Origin: Fabrea salina
Lineage: Eukaryota > Ciliophora > Heterotrichea > Heterotrichida > Fabreidae
Assembly (NCBI GenBank): GCA_022984795.1
Contig: JALIHJ010000044.1
Location: 163,957 to 227,956 of the forward strand
Direction of reading: 5' to 3'
Length of the DNA: 64,000 nucleotides
Positions 44,572 to 53,763 of the stretch are shown here, piece by piece; positions within the stretch are counted from its first letter, which is position 1; the number at the start of each line of letters is the position of its first letter. Position numbers and translations under genes: made by a program. The notes under the pieces are model-generated. The model was not told where the DNA came from. It saw nothing but the letters and a program-made list of their open reading frames with translations, and searched no databases.

Positions 44572-46671
44572 ATGGAATTCGGCGGCTACGAAAAAAGCCA
44601 AACGCGTCACCTCCCCAACTTGCACGTGACCACTGAAGAGATAAAAGAAATAGTGCAATGCTTGAACTCTCCTCCCTTCTCAAAAACACTCACCCTCGTT
44701 AGTTTCGACGAAAAAACTCCCCACGAACTCCTTGAGTTACTCAACGACGTTTTTGGGTACCTGGACGAAAAGCAACGAGTTGACTTTTCCAAAAACCAAG
44801 AAGAAAACCTCTACCAAGCAGTGGAGTTCTTGAAAATCCTCAGCTACCCTTCCAACTTCGACATGGAGTTCCAACGCGGTCTTTTGTACGGCGACAAGAA
44901 AGTAATTTACCCAATACTGCACTTCGTCCTGACTCAGTTGCCCCAAATGGAACAAAGGGCTTACTTAGCTAAGTTCTTAGTCAGTGTGTACGTACCTGAA
45001 GAAATGCTGGCAGAAGACGACATGAAGGAAGTCTACCAACAGTACAAAGAACTCCAAGCCCAGTTCCAAGCCACCCACCAAGAACTCGAACAACTCCGCC
45101 AAGAAGCCCCTCCTTCAAGCGACCTCAAAAGAGACATCGAACAACTCGAAACAGAAAAAGAACAACTTGTCACTAAGATTTCAAGACTAAAACAAAAGTT
45201 TGCTGGCAACGAAAACTTCCAAGAACTCCTAGAAGCCACCAGTTTGCTTAGGAAAGAACAAGAAGAAGAAGCCATGCTGATGGAAAAACTCCAAGAACAA
45301 CAAGAACAACTAGAGTGGAGTGAAGGCAACTTAATGGCAGCCCAACAAAGACTTCTGGACGTCCAAAAAGTAACTAGTTCTGACACCACGGCTCTGGACA
45401 TGCTCAACTTACTCAGAAACGATGTTAAAAGGAACAGAGATTTCTGCAACGAGAGGATCGGCAGAGAACTCAACGAAAAAACCAAACGCGTAGAACAAGT
45501 CGAGCAACTACTAAACGAACCTGTAGTGACCCAACAAGACGTCGATTCCTTGCAAAACGAAGTCAGGAAGATCCAGAAAGAAGTCCAGTTGCTTGAAGAA
45601 AAAGCCAGCAACGCCCAAAACCCCTCTGAAGACAAGTTGTCTGTGTACAAACAACAAGCTTCTCTTGTCTCCAAAAAGAAAGAAAAAGCCCTTGAAAAAC
45701 TACGCAGTCTCGAAGCTGAAGAGTCCAAACTAGAGAAGAAAATGATGGCTAAAGAAAAAGAGTACGAAAACGTCAGAGGAGGCAACAAGTTCATGAGTCG
45801 AGACGACTTTTACCGCTACGCACAGGGACTCAGGGCCAAAAAGAAAACCTTCCAGCAAATGAAAGCCCAACTGAAAGACATCAGGGCCGAACTCACTGTT
45901 TTGGGCAGAACCGAACAAATCCTCAAAGGCCAACTAGAAGAAGCCAACAGGTCCATCAAACAACTCGAAAGACAACACGGCATAGAGGGATTTTCTGAGT
46001 ACAAAGACGCCCTAGAACAAGTCTCCTCTGTGAAGCAAAACATTGACTTCCAAAAAGGTGAAACTCTTGAAGAGATTTCCAAAATAGTAGAACAACTTGA
46101 CACCAAAATCAAAGAAAACAGGTCCAGACTCGCACCTTTAGTGAACGAACTCCGAAGCAACCGAACTAAGTTCCAGGAACTTAACCAAGAGTACGAGTCC
46201 AAAAAGGCCCAGTACGAGTCAGTCAACGCTACTATCCAAACAGAAAAAGCCAAAATACAAGAAGAAGTTAGCCAACTTGAAGAAGAAACCAACGCCCAGG
46301 ACAGCAAACTGCTTTCTTTGGAAACCAACCTTGAACTAGTTGAAGCACTCTTGAGAAGGGTTACCAAAGAAGAAGCCTGCAGGAAAGGAGAACAGAAGTT
46401 CAACAAAGAATTCAGCACTTTGAAAGACTGGTACTTTTGGAAGATCGAACAGCAACTCAAGCTTACACAAGAGTTAAGGTCCAAGGAAAAGGTCATCAAA
46501 GAAAACCACAAGTTCAATTCCCAACAGGTCAAAATGTTTGAAGACTTAAGCACTTTGCTCAAAATGAAAGCTAAGGTTTGCAACGAAGACATGGGAGGTG
46601 GTCTCAGGGGCAAAGATCTTGGAGGCGAAAGTGGCGTTGGAGGTGTCAACCGTCTGGTCCTTGGAGATTAA
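44572..46671 (+). CDS. IFT81: Intraflagellar transport protein 81
   Basis: 699 residues. The N-terminal 130 residues form the calponin-homology-like tubulin-binding domain, with VTLVSFDEKTPHELLELLNDVFG, FQRGLLYGDKKVIYPILHFVL and QRAYLAKFLVSVYVP, all close to IFT81 (GLVIGSKPVIYPVLHWLL, KRAYLARFLI). The rest is the long coiled coil that pairs with IFT74, with conserved short segments such as KLSVYKQQASLVSKKKE and a basic-charged NRLVLGD end (DRLIL in human). The IFT81-IFT74 pair carries tubulin in IFT-B trains. The length is close to human (676). Antisense frames here are long but are only shadows. Confidence 0.97.
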   Translation: MEFGGYEKSQTRHLPNLHVTTEEIKEIVQCLNSPPFSKTLTLVSFDEKTPHELLELLNDVFGYLDEKQRVDFSKNQEENLYQAVEFLKILSYPSNFDMEFQRGLLYGDKKVIYPILHFVLTQLPQMEQRAYLAKFLVSVYVPEEMLAEDDMKEVYQQYKELQAQFQATHQELEQLRQEAPPSSDLKRDIEQLETEKEQLVTKISRLKQKFAGNENFQELLEATSLLRKEQEEEAMLMEKLQEQQEQLEWSEGNLMAAQQRLLDVQKVTSSDTTALDMLNLLRNDVKRNRDFCNERIGRELNEKTKRVEQVEQLLNEPVVTQQDVDSLQNEVRKIQKEVQLLEEKASNAQNPSEDKLSVYKQQASLVSKKKEKALEKLRSLEAEESKLEKKMMAKEKEYENVRGGNKFMSRDDFYRYAQGLRAKKKTFQQMKAQLKDIRAELTVLGRTEQILKGQLEEANRSIKQLERQHGIEGFSEYKDALEQVSSVKQNIDFQKGETLEEISKIVEQLDTKIKENRSRLAPLVNELRSNRTKFQELNQEYESKKAQYESVNATIQTEKAKIQEEVSQLEEETNAQDSKLLSLETNLELVEALLRRVTKEEACRKGEQKFNKEFSTLKDWYFWKIEQQLKLTQELRSKEKVIKENHKFNSQQVKMFEDLSTLLKMKAKVCNEDMGGGLRGKDLGGESGVGGVNRLVLGD

Positions 46672-46835
46672 GTTAATTTTATTGATCATTAATGCAATTC
46701 TTAGTATTCTTATAATAATACTTGCGATACAAAAATGGTAAGCTAACAGCATTCATTAGATACTTGTAAGTTATGCTTACAAAAATCTAAACACATAAAG
46801 AAATTAACATAAATTTGACATTAATTGGGTTATAA

Positions 46836-47273
46836 ATGGAGCAAACCAAGGAATACAAATGCCTTTACGAAGGATGTCGCTCAAGTTTCAAAAACAACTA
46901 CAACTTGAAGAGGCACATAAAAACTAAGCACTTAGGCCAAAGGAATTTTGAATGCAAGTACTGTGGTCTTAAATTGGTCAGCAAACAAAACTTAAAGGAG
47001 CATAAGTACATCCACCTAGGAATCAAACCTTTCAAATGCTCTTTCCCGGGATGCAACAAGAAATACAGACAGTCTTCACAACTCAGCATCCACAAAAAAA
47101 CTTACCATGCAAATTCAAAAGCAACTGGCAAAAAAAACCCTTCTTTAATTACCAATAAAAACATTCCCGATCAAAAAATTGTTTTCCTGATGGAATTTGA
47201 TTTGCCAGTAATTGACCAAAGACGTTCTGAGAAGCAGCTAAGCCAGCAGCTTCCTAATTTCACAAATATATAA
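46836..47273 (+). CDS. Three-finger C2H2 zinc-finger protein
   Basis: 145 residues. Three C2H2 fingers: CLYEGCRSSFKNNYNLKRHIKTKH, CKYCGLKLVSKQNLKEHKYIH and CSFPGCNKKYRQSSQLSIHKKTYH, resembling TFIIIA-like or ZAP-type DNA-binding repeats with G-x-K-P-F-K linker before the third. A polar tail follows. It likely binds DNA or RNA; the target is unknown. It has a relatively long upstream spacer (164 bp). Confidence 0.88.
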   Translation: MEQTKEYKCLYEGCRSSFKNNYNLKRHIKTKHLGQRNFECKYCGLKLVSKQNLKEHKYIHLGIKPFKCSFPGCNKKYRQSSQLSIHKKTYHANSKATGKKNPSLITNKNIPDQKIVFLMEFDLPVIDQRRSEKQLSQQLPNFTNI

Positions 47274-47477
47274 TTATTTCTTAGCATTTCTATATTCCTA
47301 GTATTTTCATGCTATTAACTACTAAACCCATCTTAATATTTATAAATGGATTGAAGTTCATTCAGTAGCTGTTCAGTAACTCAAATCTGAGCACCTTTTC
47401 CCGCAACTCTGTTTCATATTTAAAATCCAGAACTTAAAATATAAAAAGTTCTAGACTCGGACAATTTAAAATTAAAC

Positions 47478-48323
47478 TTAATTGCCTAACGGCCACTGCT
47501 GGAAGGGCAATTCATCGCTTCTCTGGAGCCAGTTTTTAGGACTCCAGGAAGTATCCTGAGACTCTACTGCATGCACAGTATAGGCATGTCTAGAGCTATC
47601 TGAAAAGTTTTGGTCACTCCAGTGGATTAAGTCTCCATGCAGCAAAATAACAGACCCCTTGTCTACTTCAAGGCACTCTTCTGAACCGACTTCTTTTTCT
47701 CCCTCCCAAAGTTCTTTAAACTCCATTTGGTCTCCTGTTCTTTCCCAGACAACCTGAGTTCCTAGTTTATGAGACCCAGGGTACGCCCAGAGGCAAGCGT
47801 TGCCCCTTTTGGCATCCTCTACTGCCACCCAGATCCCTATGCAAGAAGGAGGGTCACTTATAATAAATGTGCGATCTTGGTGCTTGTTTACTTCCCCGCC
47901 AATTTTGGGCGACTTAAGAATGTACATGCTTTGAACTATCTGGGGGGCAATGTATCCTAAGTCATGCAGGATTTCTCGGTACTCTTTTCTGTAAGAAAAA
48001 GACTTGAATTCTGGGTCCAAGTCGTGCAGGGCATGGCCTATTTTGTTGACACACTCAGGCTTGGACAGGGACTTAGAGTGTTCTTCTAAAAAGAAACTGA
48101 TGTTGCTTGCTGAGTCCAAAAAGTACTTGTTTGCAGTGCGGTTCTGCTCGTTAGTTGTAAAGAAAGGGTGATTGGACGAAGGAGTCCACTCTTGAATGAG
48201 TGACAAAGCTCTTGACTTAATTCTGTCTAGCTCAGAGGTCCCTATGAACTTAGGCAGCACCAAGTAGCCTTTTTGGCTGAAGAAGTTAAGTTGGCTAGGT
48301 GTCAGTAGTTTTAAGCTGTTCAT
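47478..48323 (-). CDS. PHYHD1: Phytanoyl-CoA dioxygenase family protein (PHYHD1-like)
   Basis: 281 residues. A double-stranded beta-helix Fe(II)/2-oxoglutarate oxygenase: iron ligands HQD (in NKHQDRTFI, about 142-144) and the distal His in SSRHAYTVHAV, with a downstream Arg for 2-oxoglutarate and LWAYPGSHKLG between. The N-terminus (LNFFSQKGYLVLPKFI) and whole length match PHYHD1 rather than phytanoyl-CoA hydroxylase of peroxisomes. There is no peroxisomal C-terminal signal (ends PLGN). The natural substrate of PHYHD1 is not known. Neighbour on the same strand is threonine dehydrogenase, 10 bp away. Confidence 0.9.
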   Translation of the reverse strand: MNSLKLLTPSQLNFFSQKGYLVLPKFIGTSELDRIKSRALSLIQEWTPSSNHPFFTTNEQNRTANKYFLDSASNISFFLEEHSKSLSKPECVNKIGHALHDLDPEFKSFSYRKEYREILHDLGYIAPQIVQSMYILKSPKIGGEVNKHQDRTFIISDPPSCIGIWVAVEDAKRGNACLWAYPGSHKLGTQVVWERTGDQMEFKELWEGEKEVGSEECLEVDKGSVILLHGDLIHWSDQNFSDSSRHAYTVHAVESQDTSWSPKNWLQRSDELPFQQWPLGN

Positions 48324-48333
48324 TATAGTTTAA

Positions 48334-49341
48334 TTAAGAAAGAGCAACATTTGATGCTTCCATTTGGCTTTTGACTAGTCTGAGCATAGTTTGGGTTGTT
48401 TTTTCAATGTCGTAGTGGTGGGACCAGCCCCAGTCTCTCCTAGCCAAAGAGTCGTCGATGCTCATTGGCCAAGTTTCAGCAATTTTTTGTCTTTCGTCAG
48501 GAGAGTAAGTAACTTCTGCTTCAGGCATAAAAGTTCTTATTGACTTAACAAGTTGTTCTGGAGTAAAACTAAATCCGCCCATGTTGTATACTCTTCTGGT
48601 TAGTTTTTCTTGGGGGGCATCAATTAGTTCGAACTAAGTAACCCTTACTGTTCCTCTAATTAAGTCATCCATGTAAATCATGGGCAAAGCAGTGTCTTTG
48701 CTTAAGAAGCATTTGTAAGTCCCAGTCTTCAGCAATTCAAAAAAGATTTCGACGGCGTAGTCAGTGGTTCCTCCTCCGGGGGGGTCAGCAGAAATAGCTC
48801 CCGGATACCTCAGAGACCTGAAGTCGAGTCCAAACTTTTTGTGGTAATAGTTCCCCAGCAACTCAGTGTATACTTTGGACACTCCGTAGACTGTAGTGGG
48901 TTGAAGCACACAGTCGTCTGGAGTGTTGACCCTAGGGGAAGTGGGCCCGAAAGCTGCTATGGAACTTGGAATGTACACGCTCAGGTTGTGTAGTCGGGCA
49001 CTTTCAAGCACATTATTCACTCCTGAAATATTAACGTCGAGTGATTTCTGAAGCTGTTGCTCAGCTTTTGCAGAAAGAAAGGCTGCTAGGTGGATGATGT
49101 GAGTAGGTTTAGTTTCATTTACAGCTTCGAAGAATTGCTCTTTGTTCTACTTGGGAAATACCGTGACGTCTATTTGCACAAATTGAGGCTGCTCAGGGAC
49201 TGGGAACTCCGAAACTTTTAAGTCTGAAACCACTACACTTTGGGGTCCGTAGCGGTTGTAGATGAAGGGGATGAGTTGCTTTCCAATTTGGCCGCAAGCA
49301 CCTGTGATGAAGAATTTCTTGTGAATGCCAAGTCCTGCCAT
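48334..49341 (-). CDS. TDH: L-threonine 3-dehydrogenase (SDR type), two 15-nt introns
   Basis: Spliced product of 325 residues from complement(49162-49341, 48649-49146, 48334-48633). The NAD-binding motif FITGACGQIGKQL, active-site Tyr/Lys in YGVSKVYTELLG, and GGGTTDYAVEIF follow the epimerase-type threonine dehydrogenase of animals and bacteria (FGPTSPR and LRYPGAISADPPGGGTTDYAV are nearly identical to the mouse enzyme). It oxidises threonine to 2-amino-3-ketobutyrate in mitochondria. Two in-frame TAGs (ends of GTATTTCCCAAGTAG and GTAAGGGTTACTTAG) are removed by splicing. The N-terminus has no clear mitochondrial signal. Confidence 0.93.
48634..48648 (-). other. 15-nt intron 2 of TDH gene
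   Basis: GTAAGGGTTACTTAG on the minus strand; phase 0. A at position 10. Confidence 0.9.
49147..49161 (-). other. 15-nt intron 1 of TDH gene
   Basis: GTATTTCCCAAGTAG on the minus strand; phase 0. A at position 10. Confidence 0.88.
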
Positions 49342-49391
49342 TTTAAGTGATCGTTATTAATTATCCACATTTTTTGAGTTGAAGTCTAGTT

Positions 49392-51335
49392 TTACAAAAA
49401 GTCACACTTGACGATGCCAAACACAAACTTGCTGAACCTTTGTGCGTAGTACTCTGGAGAAACTACTTGTTTGTCCCTTGGATCTAAGTCTTCGGACTTC
49501 TTAAAGAACTCCACTAGTCCCACCACAAAGACCTTGGAAGCGTCCAGTCCCTTTCCGTAGTAAATGTGCCTTGCAAAGGCAGAGTGAAGTGAGTGCTTTT
49601 TAAAAGTGGGGTATTCGCCCACTGCTATGCATAAGCAGTAGTCAACTAAGCCTAAGCTCTTCAAAAAGTTAACGTCTTCCAAAATGATCCTACTCAGCCA
49701 ACCCGAGTCTAGAAAAGAAATGTGGAGGCTCTGTTGGAGTTGGAAAAAGTCCAGGTCCTTCAGAATAGACCCTTCCGGCACCAGTGACACACTGTAGCTG
49801 TTAGAAAGTACTTGTCTGTCCAGTTTGCTTCCTTTCAACTCGTATAAGTACTTAAGGGATATTTCACTAGGAATGAAGTTTTTGATAAGAACTAAGTCGT
49901 AGGACTCTTTTGACTTAACATGGTAGATCCCCAGAATTCTAGCTAAAAGAGACTTGTTGGAAGAACTCGTTGAAATGTGTTTGTGGTAAGCTGGAAGGAT
50001 AGTGCTGAGCAAGTTTTGTTTTTCACTGGGAGAAATTTGCTTCAGAATGAAGTTTTTGTTGCTAGAGTAAATGATCGTAGAGTCCCCGAAGTACCTAGCA
50101 GTGAAGTTGTTGATGTCGTTGCTTAGCAAACCCGAAAAAGAATTTGCAATTTCAGTTTCGTTAAGCCCGTCCTGGTACCTAATGTGAGCAAAAACAAGGG
50201 GTGCACACTCAAAAACGCTTCCTGAGAACCTCTTTACTAAGTAAAATTTACTTTGTGAAGAAATGTTTTGGCTGATGTTTGGTACAAGGAAGTCTCCAGA
50301 GTTAACTTTCCACTCAAAAGTTTGGTCGTAAAAACTAGAGTCCCAAGGAGGAGTTACTTGGAAGGCCTCAGTGTTCCTCAGTTCAAGTTTGAGTTTGTTC
50401 AAAGCACTGTAAACGCAGACCAGGGACTCTATGGCTTTTTCCTCTTCTAAGTCTTTAGTTTGCAAAAAACTAAACCTTGGCTCTGACACTGAGTCGTTGA
50501 ACCCAGAGTCTTCTTCGTAAATCAACTAAGTAAACCCTACCGGTGCTTCTATTTCACTTTCGTAAAAGCGTCTGGACACTTGCTTGAACTCGAAACTCCA
50601 AAGCCTAATTGAACAAACAACCACTCCCATGCAACTCCTGAACAAAATACTTAGTTGACTTAGAATAGGAACAAAGTAACCTCCTCCAAAAAAGGCAACT
50701 AAGTAATTCACAGCAGTGGGCAGCATCATCAAGCAGTATACTAAAAGCAACACACAAACCCGAGTGTACTTTTTCCTTTTCCAAACCAAAGGCTTGAGTA
50801 TGCCTACTGCAAACAAAGGCAAGTAAACCACAAAAAGCAAAGCAAAAGATTCGCCCCAAGTGTCCCTCTTGATAAAGCAAGTGTTGTTGATTGAAAGACC
50901 TACAGCTGAGTTCAAAACCAAAAAAAGAGTCATTGCCCCTGCTAGACCGTGGGCAAAAACGTGGTAGCAAATCTGTGTTTGAGAACTCCTTGACTTGCTT
51001 AGTTCTAGTCCCAATACTGCTGCGTAGTTCCAAGATAAAAAGGTAAAGTAAGATGTGACTATTCCGTGTAAAAAGCATGAGTCGCTGTCAGGCAGACTTT
51101 GCGTTATCAAGAAGTAAAAACCTATGTACACGAAATAGCAGGACAAGCACATAAGGCTAATGCATATCCACAGCACCAACAGTCCTGGAGTCTCCCTCAG
51201 GGTCCTTTGCTTCAAGTAAGCCCACAGCACAAACACTCCAGACACAAAAGACAACAACCCCAGTATTGAGTAACTCCAGGTCTGCAAACTCCCAAAGTGC
51301 ATTTCTTCTTGCATAATATGATTACTTGCTAGCAT
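49392..51335 (-). CDS. GPCR-PIP kinase fusion (GPCR-PIPK), one 15-nt intron
   Basis: Spliced product of 642 residues from complement(50541-51335 and 49392-50525). N-terminal half (about 17-250): seven hydrophobic helices, e.g. SYSILGLLSFVSGVFVLWAYL as TM1. C-terminal half (about 340-640): a phosphatidylinositol-phosphate kinase with LIKNFIPS, YELKGSKLDRQV, LKDLDF, VDYCLCIAVGE and the end SPEYYAQRFSKFVFGI. The PIPK catalytic core DYSLLVG and D-L-K-G-S motifs are recognisable, with D-(Y/C)-L-C in place of D-Y-S-L-L and E in the usual GIIDI Asp. Splicing of GTAGGGTTTACTTAG joins the two halves; without it both are cut by TAG. Receptors of this layout are known from Dictyostelium (RpkA) and oomycetes. 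Start codon: the first ATG (51335) or the third residue-later MQEEMHFG (51314). Confidence 0.88.
50526..50540 (-). other. 15-nt intron joining GPCR and PIPK halves
   Basis: GTAGGGTTTACTTAG on the minus strand, phase 0, exactly at the boundary from the C-terminal receptor tail to the kinase linker. A at position 10. Confidence 0.88.
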
Positions 51336-51360
51336 TTAACCTCAATCTATATTAACATAA

Positions 51361-53109
51361 ATGTCACATCTCACCCAAGGTGCTTCTGACTGCTTGGAAA
51401 AACTCAAAGGCCTAGGAATATACGAAGTGAACCTAGGCAGTTTAAAAGCAGACCTTGAAAAATTCTTACAGACCTGTTCTAAACTCGAAGTAAAGATGAG
51501 CCAAGAACTGCTCGATCAGTTTTCTGGTTACCTTAAGTCGCTGCATGACTTGATCACTGAGTACTCTCAAAAGGAGTCTCAAAGACCCGGCAAAAACTAC
51601 GAGCAGATAAAAAGTATTTCCGAAGCCTTGCAACAAGGAAAAGAATTTTATGTAGTATCCAGAATTAAAGGGGCTACTTACAACGAAAGTTTCTTAAACG
51701 TTGCCAGAAACTGTCTTAGAATTTGTGACTCGATGGAAGACGCAGCTGTCCAAGCTAAGTTTGAGTCGTTTTTGCAAAAAGCATTTTTGCGTGAGCAAAG
51801 TCTGGATTACTCGCAATTCTGCGAAAAGCTGTTTGATGAACTTGCTTACGAGTCAATTCAAGAGTCAGAAATACTCATAAAAGAAGTTCTGAAAAAGTAC
51901 CTGAATATGGGAGGTGTCCACAAAAACGAAACTGAGAAAATACAACAAGCTTTCAACTTCTTGTTTAAAACAGAAACACTGAAAGAAAGAGCCAGGCATT
52001 TAAAAAACCTAGAAAGAAAGTTAAGCCCTGGGTATGCTGCTGTTCAGGCGCAAGAACTCAATCCCGAAAGCATTGTTCTTAAAGTATCAAAAGCTTACTT
52101 TCCTTTCCCTGAACTAATCACTGACGAAATCTACATAAGTAGCCTAGGTATGGACGGTTCTCCAAGGTTCTGTCAAGACAGAGTAGTTTTGTTTGGCCGG
52201 GATGACCAAAACCTGTTCTTAAACGATGTAAAGTTGCCTTACGACCCAAGACTTGACGAACTCCTAATGGCAATTATTTGTTCTGCAAAAGGTTACTTAC
52301 TTTCAGACTTCAGCAAAAAAGGAGTGGTTTTTACTAATTTTAAGACTGAGAACCCTGCAGCCCTAAGAGATGGTTCTCTTTTAAGACTGGGACAGAGATC
52401 CAGGTACCTTTTCGAGATAAGAGAAGAGCATTCTGATTCAAGTTCACAATCAATCAATATTGCTAGTAGGCCCATTAGCCAAAGCATAGACCCCAGTTAT
52501 AAGCCACCTAATTCAAGCATTCAGTTTAATCAGGTAGTTGCTGGCCCGAATATTCCGCAAAATGCAATGCCTCCTAATCAACCTTTTTTAGGTCCAATGC
52601 CTGGTGGTTTTCCTCCTCCTAACCAACTTTCTCAAGGTTTTCCTGATCCTTTGAACCAGTCTACTCCAGACTTCGGAAACTCACAAGCAAGTGTCAATTA
52701 CTCCCAAAGCCAAGTGCCTGGTTTTCCTGGTCCTCCTCACTTCGAGTCCCTAAGCATAAATTCCTTCATGACTATCAACAAGAAAGTTAAAACCCAAGTA
52801 TTGAAGATTTCAAAACTAGAAAACGGGAGTTTTGTTAAAAAAGGAGAGTTTTTAGAAAACGAAACAATTAGTATTGGAAAAGCTCAAAACAACACAATAG
52901 TAGACACCGAACTAGAAGACTTCCACATCCAAATTTACTCAAAAAACGGAAAATTCTACGCAAGGCCTGAAGAAGGTAGTTTATGCTTCCAGAGACTTAA
53001 AACTGAAGAAGAAATAAGGCATGAAAAGCCCTCCAAACCTACAATGCTCCAAAGATTCGACACCATTAGCTTTTATCAATACCGTTTAGTGGTAGTTAAT
53101 ATTAATTAG
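51361..53109 (+). CDS. FHA-domain-like protein
   Basis: 582 residues. The N-terminal 240 residues are helical without a named domain. FHA-like beta regions lie at about 250-365 (GSLLRLGQRSRYLFEI at the end) and 470-582 (ETISIGKAQNNTIVDTELEDFHIQIYS..., with the order I-G-x, N-x-I-V, H-x-x-I), separated by a Pro/Asn/Gln-rich linker (about 375-465, GPMPGGFPPPNQLSQGFP). FHA domains bind phosphothreonine; the key Arg of the first Gly-Arg pair is not obvious in the second region. The last codons overlap the stop of the convergent Rab gene. Confidence 0.7.
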   Translation: MSHLTQGASDCLEKLKGLGIYEVNLGSLKADLEKFLQTCSKLEVKMSQELLDQFSGYLKSLHDLITEYSQKESQRPGKNYEQIKSISEALQQGKEFYVVSRIKGATYNESFLNVARNCLRICDSMEDAAVQAKFESFLQKAFLREQSLDYSQFCEKLFDELAYESIQESEILIKEVLKKYLNMGGVHKNETEKIQQAFNFLFKTETLKERARHLKNLERKLSPGYAAVQAQELNPESIVLKVSKAYFPFPELITDEIYISSLGMDGSPRFCQDRVVLFGRDDQNLFLNDVKLPYDPRLDELLMAIICSAKGYLLSDFSKKGVVFTNFKTENPAALRDGSLLRLGQRSRYLFEIREEHSDSSSQSINIASRPISQSIDPSYKPPNSSIQFNQVVAGPNIPQNAMPPNQPFLGPMPGGFPPPNQLSQGFPDPLNQSTPDFGNSQASVNYSQSQVPGFPGPPHFESLSINSFMTINKKVKTQVLKISKLENGSFVKKGEFLENETISIGKAQNNTIVDTELEDFHIQIYSKNGKFYARPEEGSLCFQRLKTEEEIRHEKPSKPTMLQRFDTISFYQYRLVVVNIN

Positions 53110-53753
53110 CAGCAACTCTTTTTTTTCTTTGGCTGGGGAGTTTCGGAGTTCCTGGGAGTTATATTTTTGCTAGCCTTTTGTTCAATTCCAGGTGAAAACA
53201 AACTTATGTTTCCTGAAAACTTCCTAACTCTAGTGTTCATGTCCAGAATGTGCTCTGCGAGTTGCACGAAAGCAGACTCCACATTGGAGTTGTCTTCGAG
53301 GCAAGAAGTTTCGAAAAAAAGCATGGAGTGAGTCTTTGCAAAGTCAATTCCAGACTGAGTGGCAACTTGTCTGCGGTCTTTAATGTCTGACTTGTTTGCA
53401 ATCAGCATAATAGCTGGGTTGTCAGTGTGGTCTTCTAACTGCTTCAACCACTTTTTCAAAGAATTAAAGGAGGACTGGTTGGTGATGTCGTAGACTAGCA
53501 CAGCTCCTTTGACTCCTCTGTAGAATGTTGGAGTTAGTGCATTGAATCTTTCTTGACCTGCCGTGTCCCAAATCATTAACTGAACTCTTTCGGAACCTAT
53601 TTGAATCATCTTCTGGAAAGAATTGGATCCCAAAGTAGACATAGTACTCAGAGTAAACTGGTTCGACACAAATCGCTGTATCAAGCTAGTTTTTCCTACA
53701 GTAGAGTCCCCCAAAAGTATTACTTTATAAGAATTACAAAGGGTTTCAGACAT
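53106..53753 (-). CDS. Rab-family small GTPase
   Basis: 215 residues. P-loop GDSTVGKT, switch II WDTAGQERF, NKSD, and ETSC as the SAK-equivalent; ends KKSCC, a double-Cys geranylgeranylation site. Rabs direct vesicle traffic. The sequence around TLGSNSF departs from the usual T-x-G-x-D-F effector region, so the Rab subclass cannot be named. The minus-strand stop TAA (53106-53108) overlaps the plus-strand stop TAG (53107-53109) of the FHA gene. Confidence 0.92.
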   Translation of the reverse strand: MSETLCNSYKVILLGDSTVGKTSLIQRFVSNQFTLSTMSTLGSNSFQKMIQIGSERVQLMIWDTAGQERFNALTPTFYRGVKGAVLVYDITNQSSFNSLKKWLKQLEDHTDNPAIMLIANKSDIKDRRQVATQSGIDFAKTHSMLFFETSCLEDNSNVESAFVQLAEHILDMNTRVRKFSGNISLFSPGIEQKASKNITPRNSETPQPKKKKSCC

Positions 53754-53763
53754 TATTTAATCA

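Noticed and set aside
45033-46649. Long minus-strand open frames of 253 and 277 codons opposite IFT81
   Set aside because: They are shadows of the strongly biased coiled-coil codons: Ser/Leu-rich products without domains, exactly opposite a clear IFT81 gene.
47390-47477. TTCTAGAC near 47450 as a second heat-shock element
   Set aside because: Only one unit fits; the inverted partner is missing and it precedes the 3' end of a gene, not a start.
48334-49341. Broken threonine dehydrogenase pseudogene
   Set aside because: Both interruptions are removed exactly by 15-nt introns, giving an uninterrupted conserved enzyme.
49392-51335. Two separate genes, a 7TM protein and a PIP kinase
   Set aside because: The break is a single TAG at the end of a perfect 15-nt intron with the same consensus as in U2A' and TDH; the joined order is a known receptor type.
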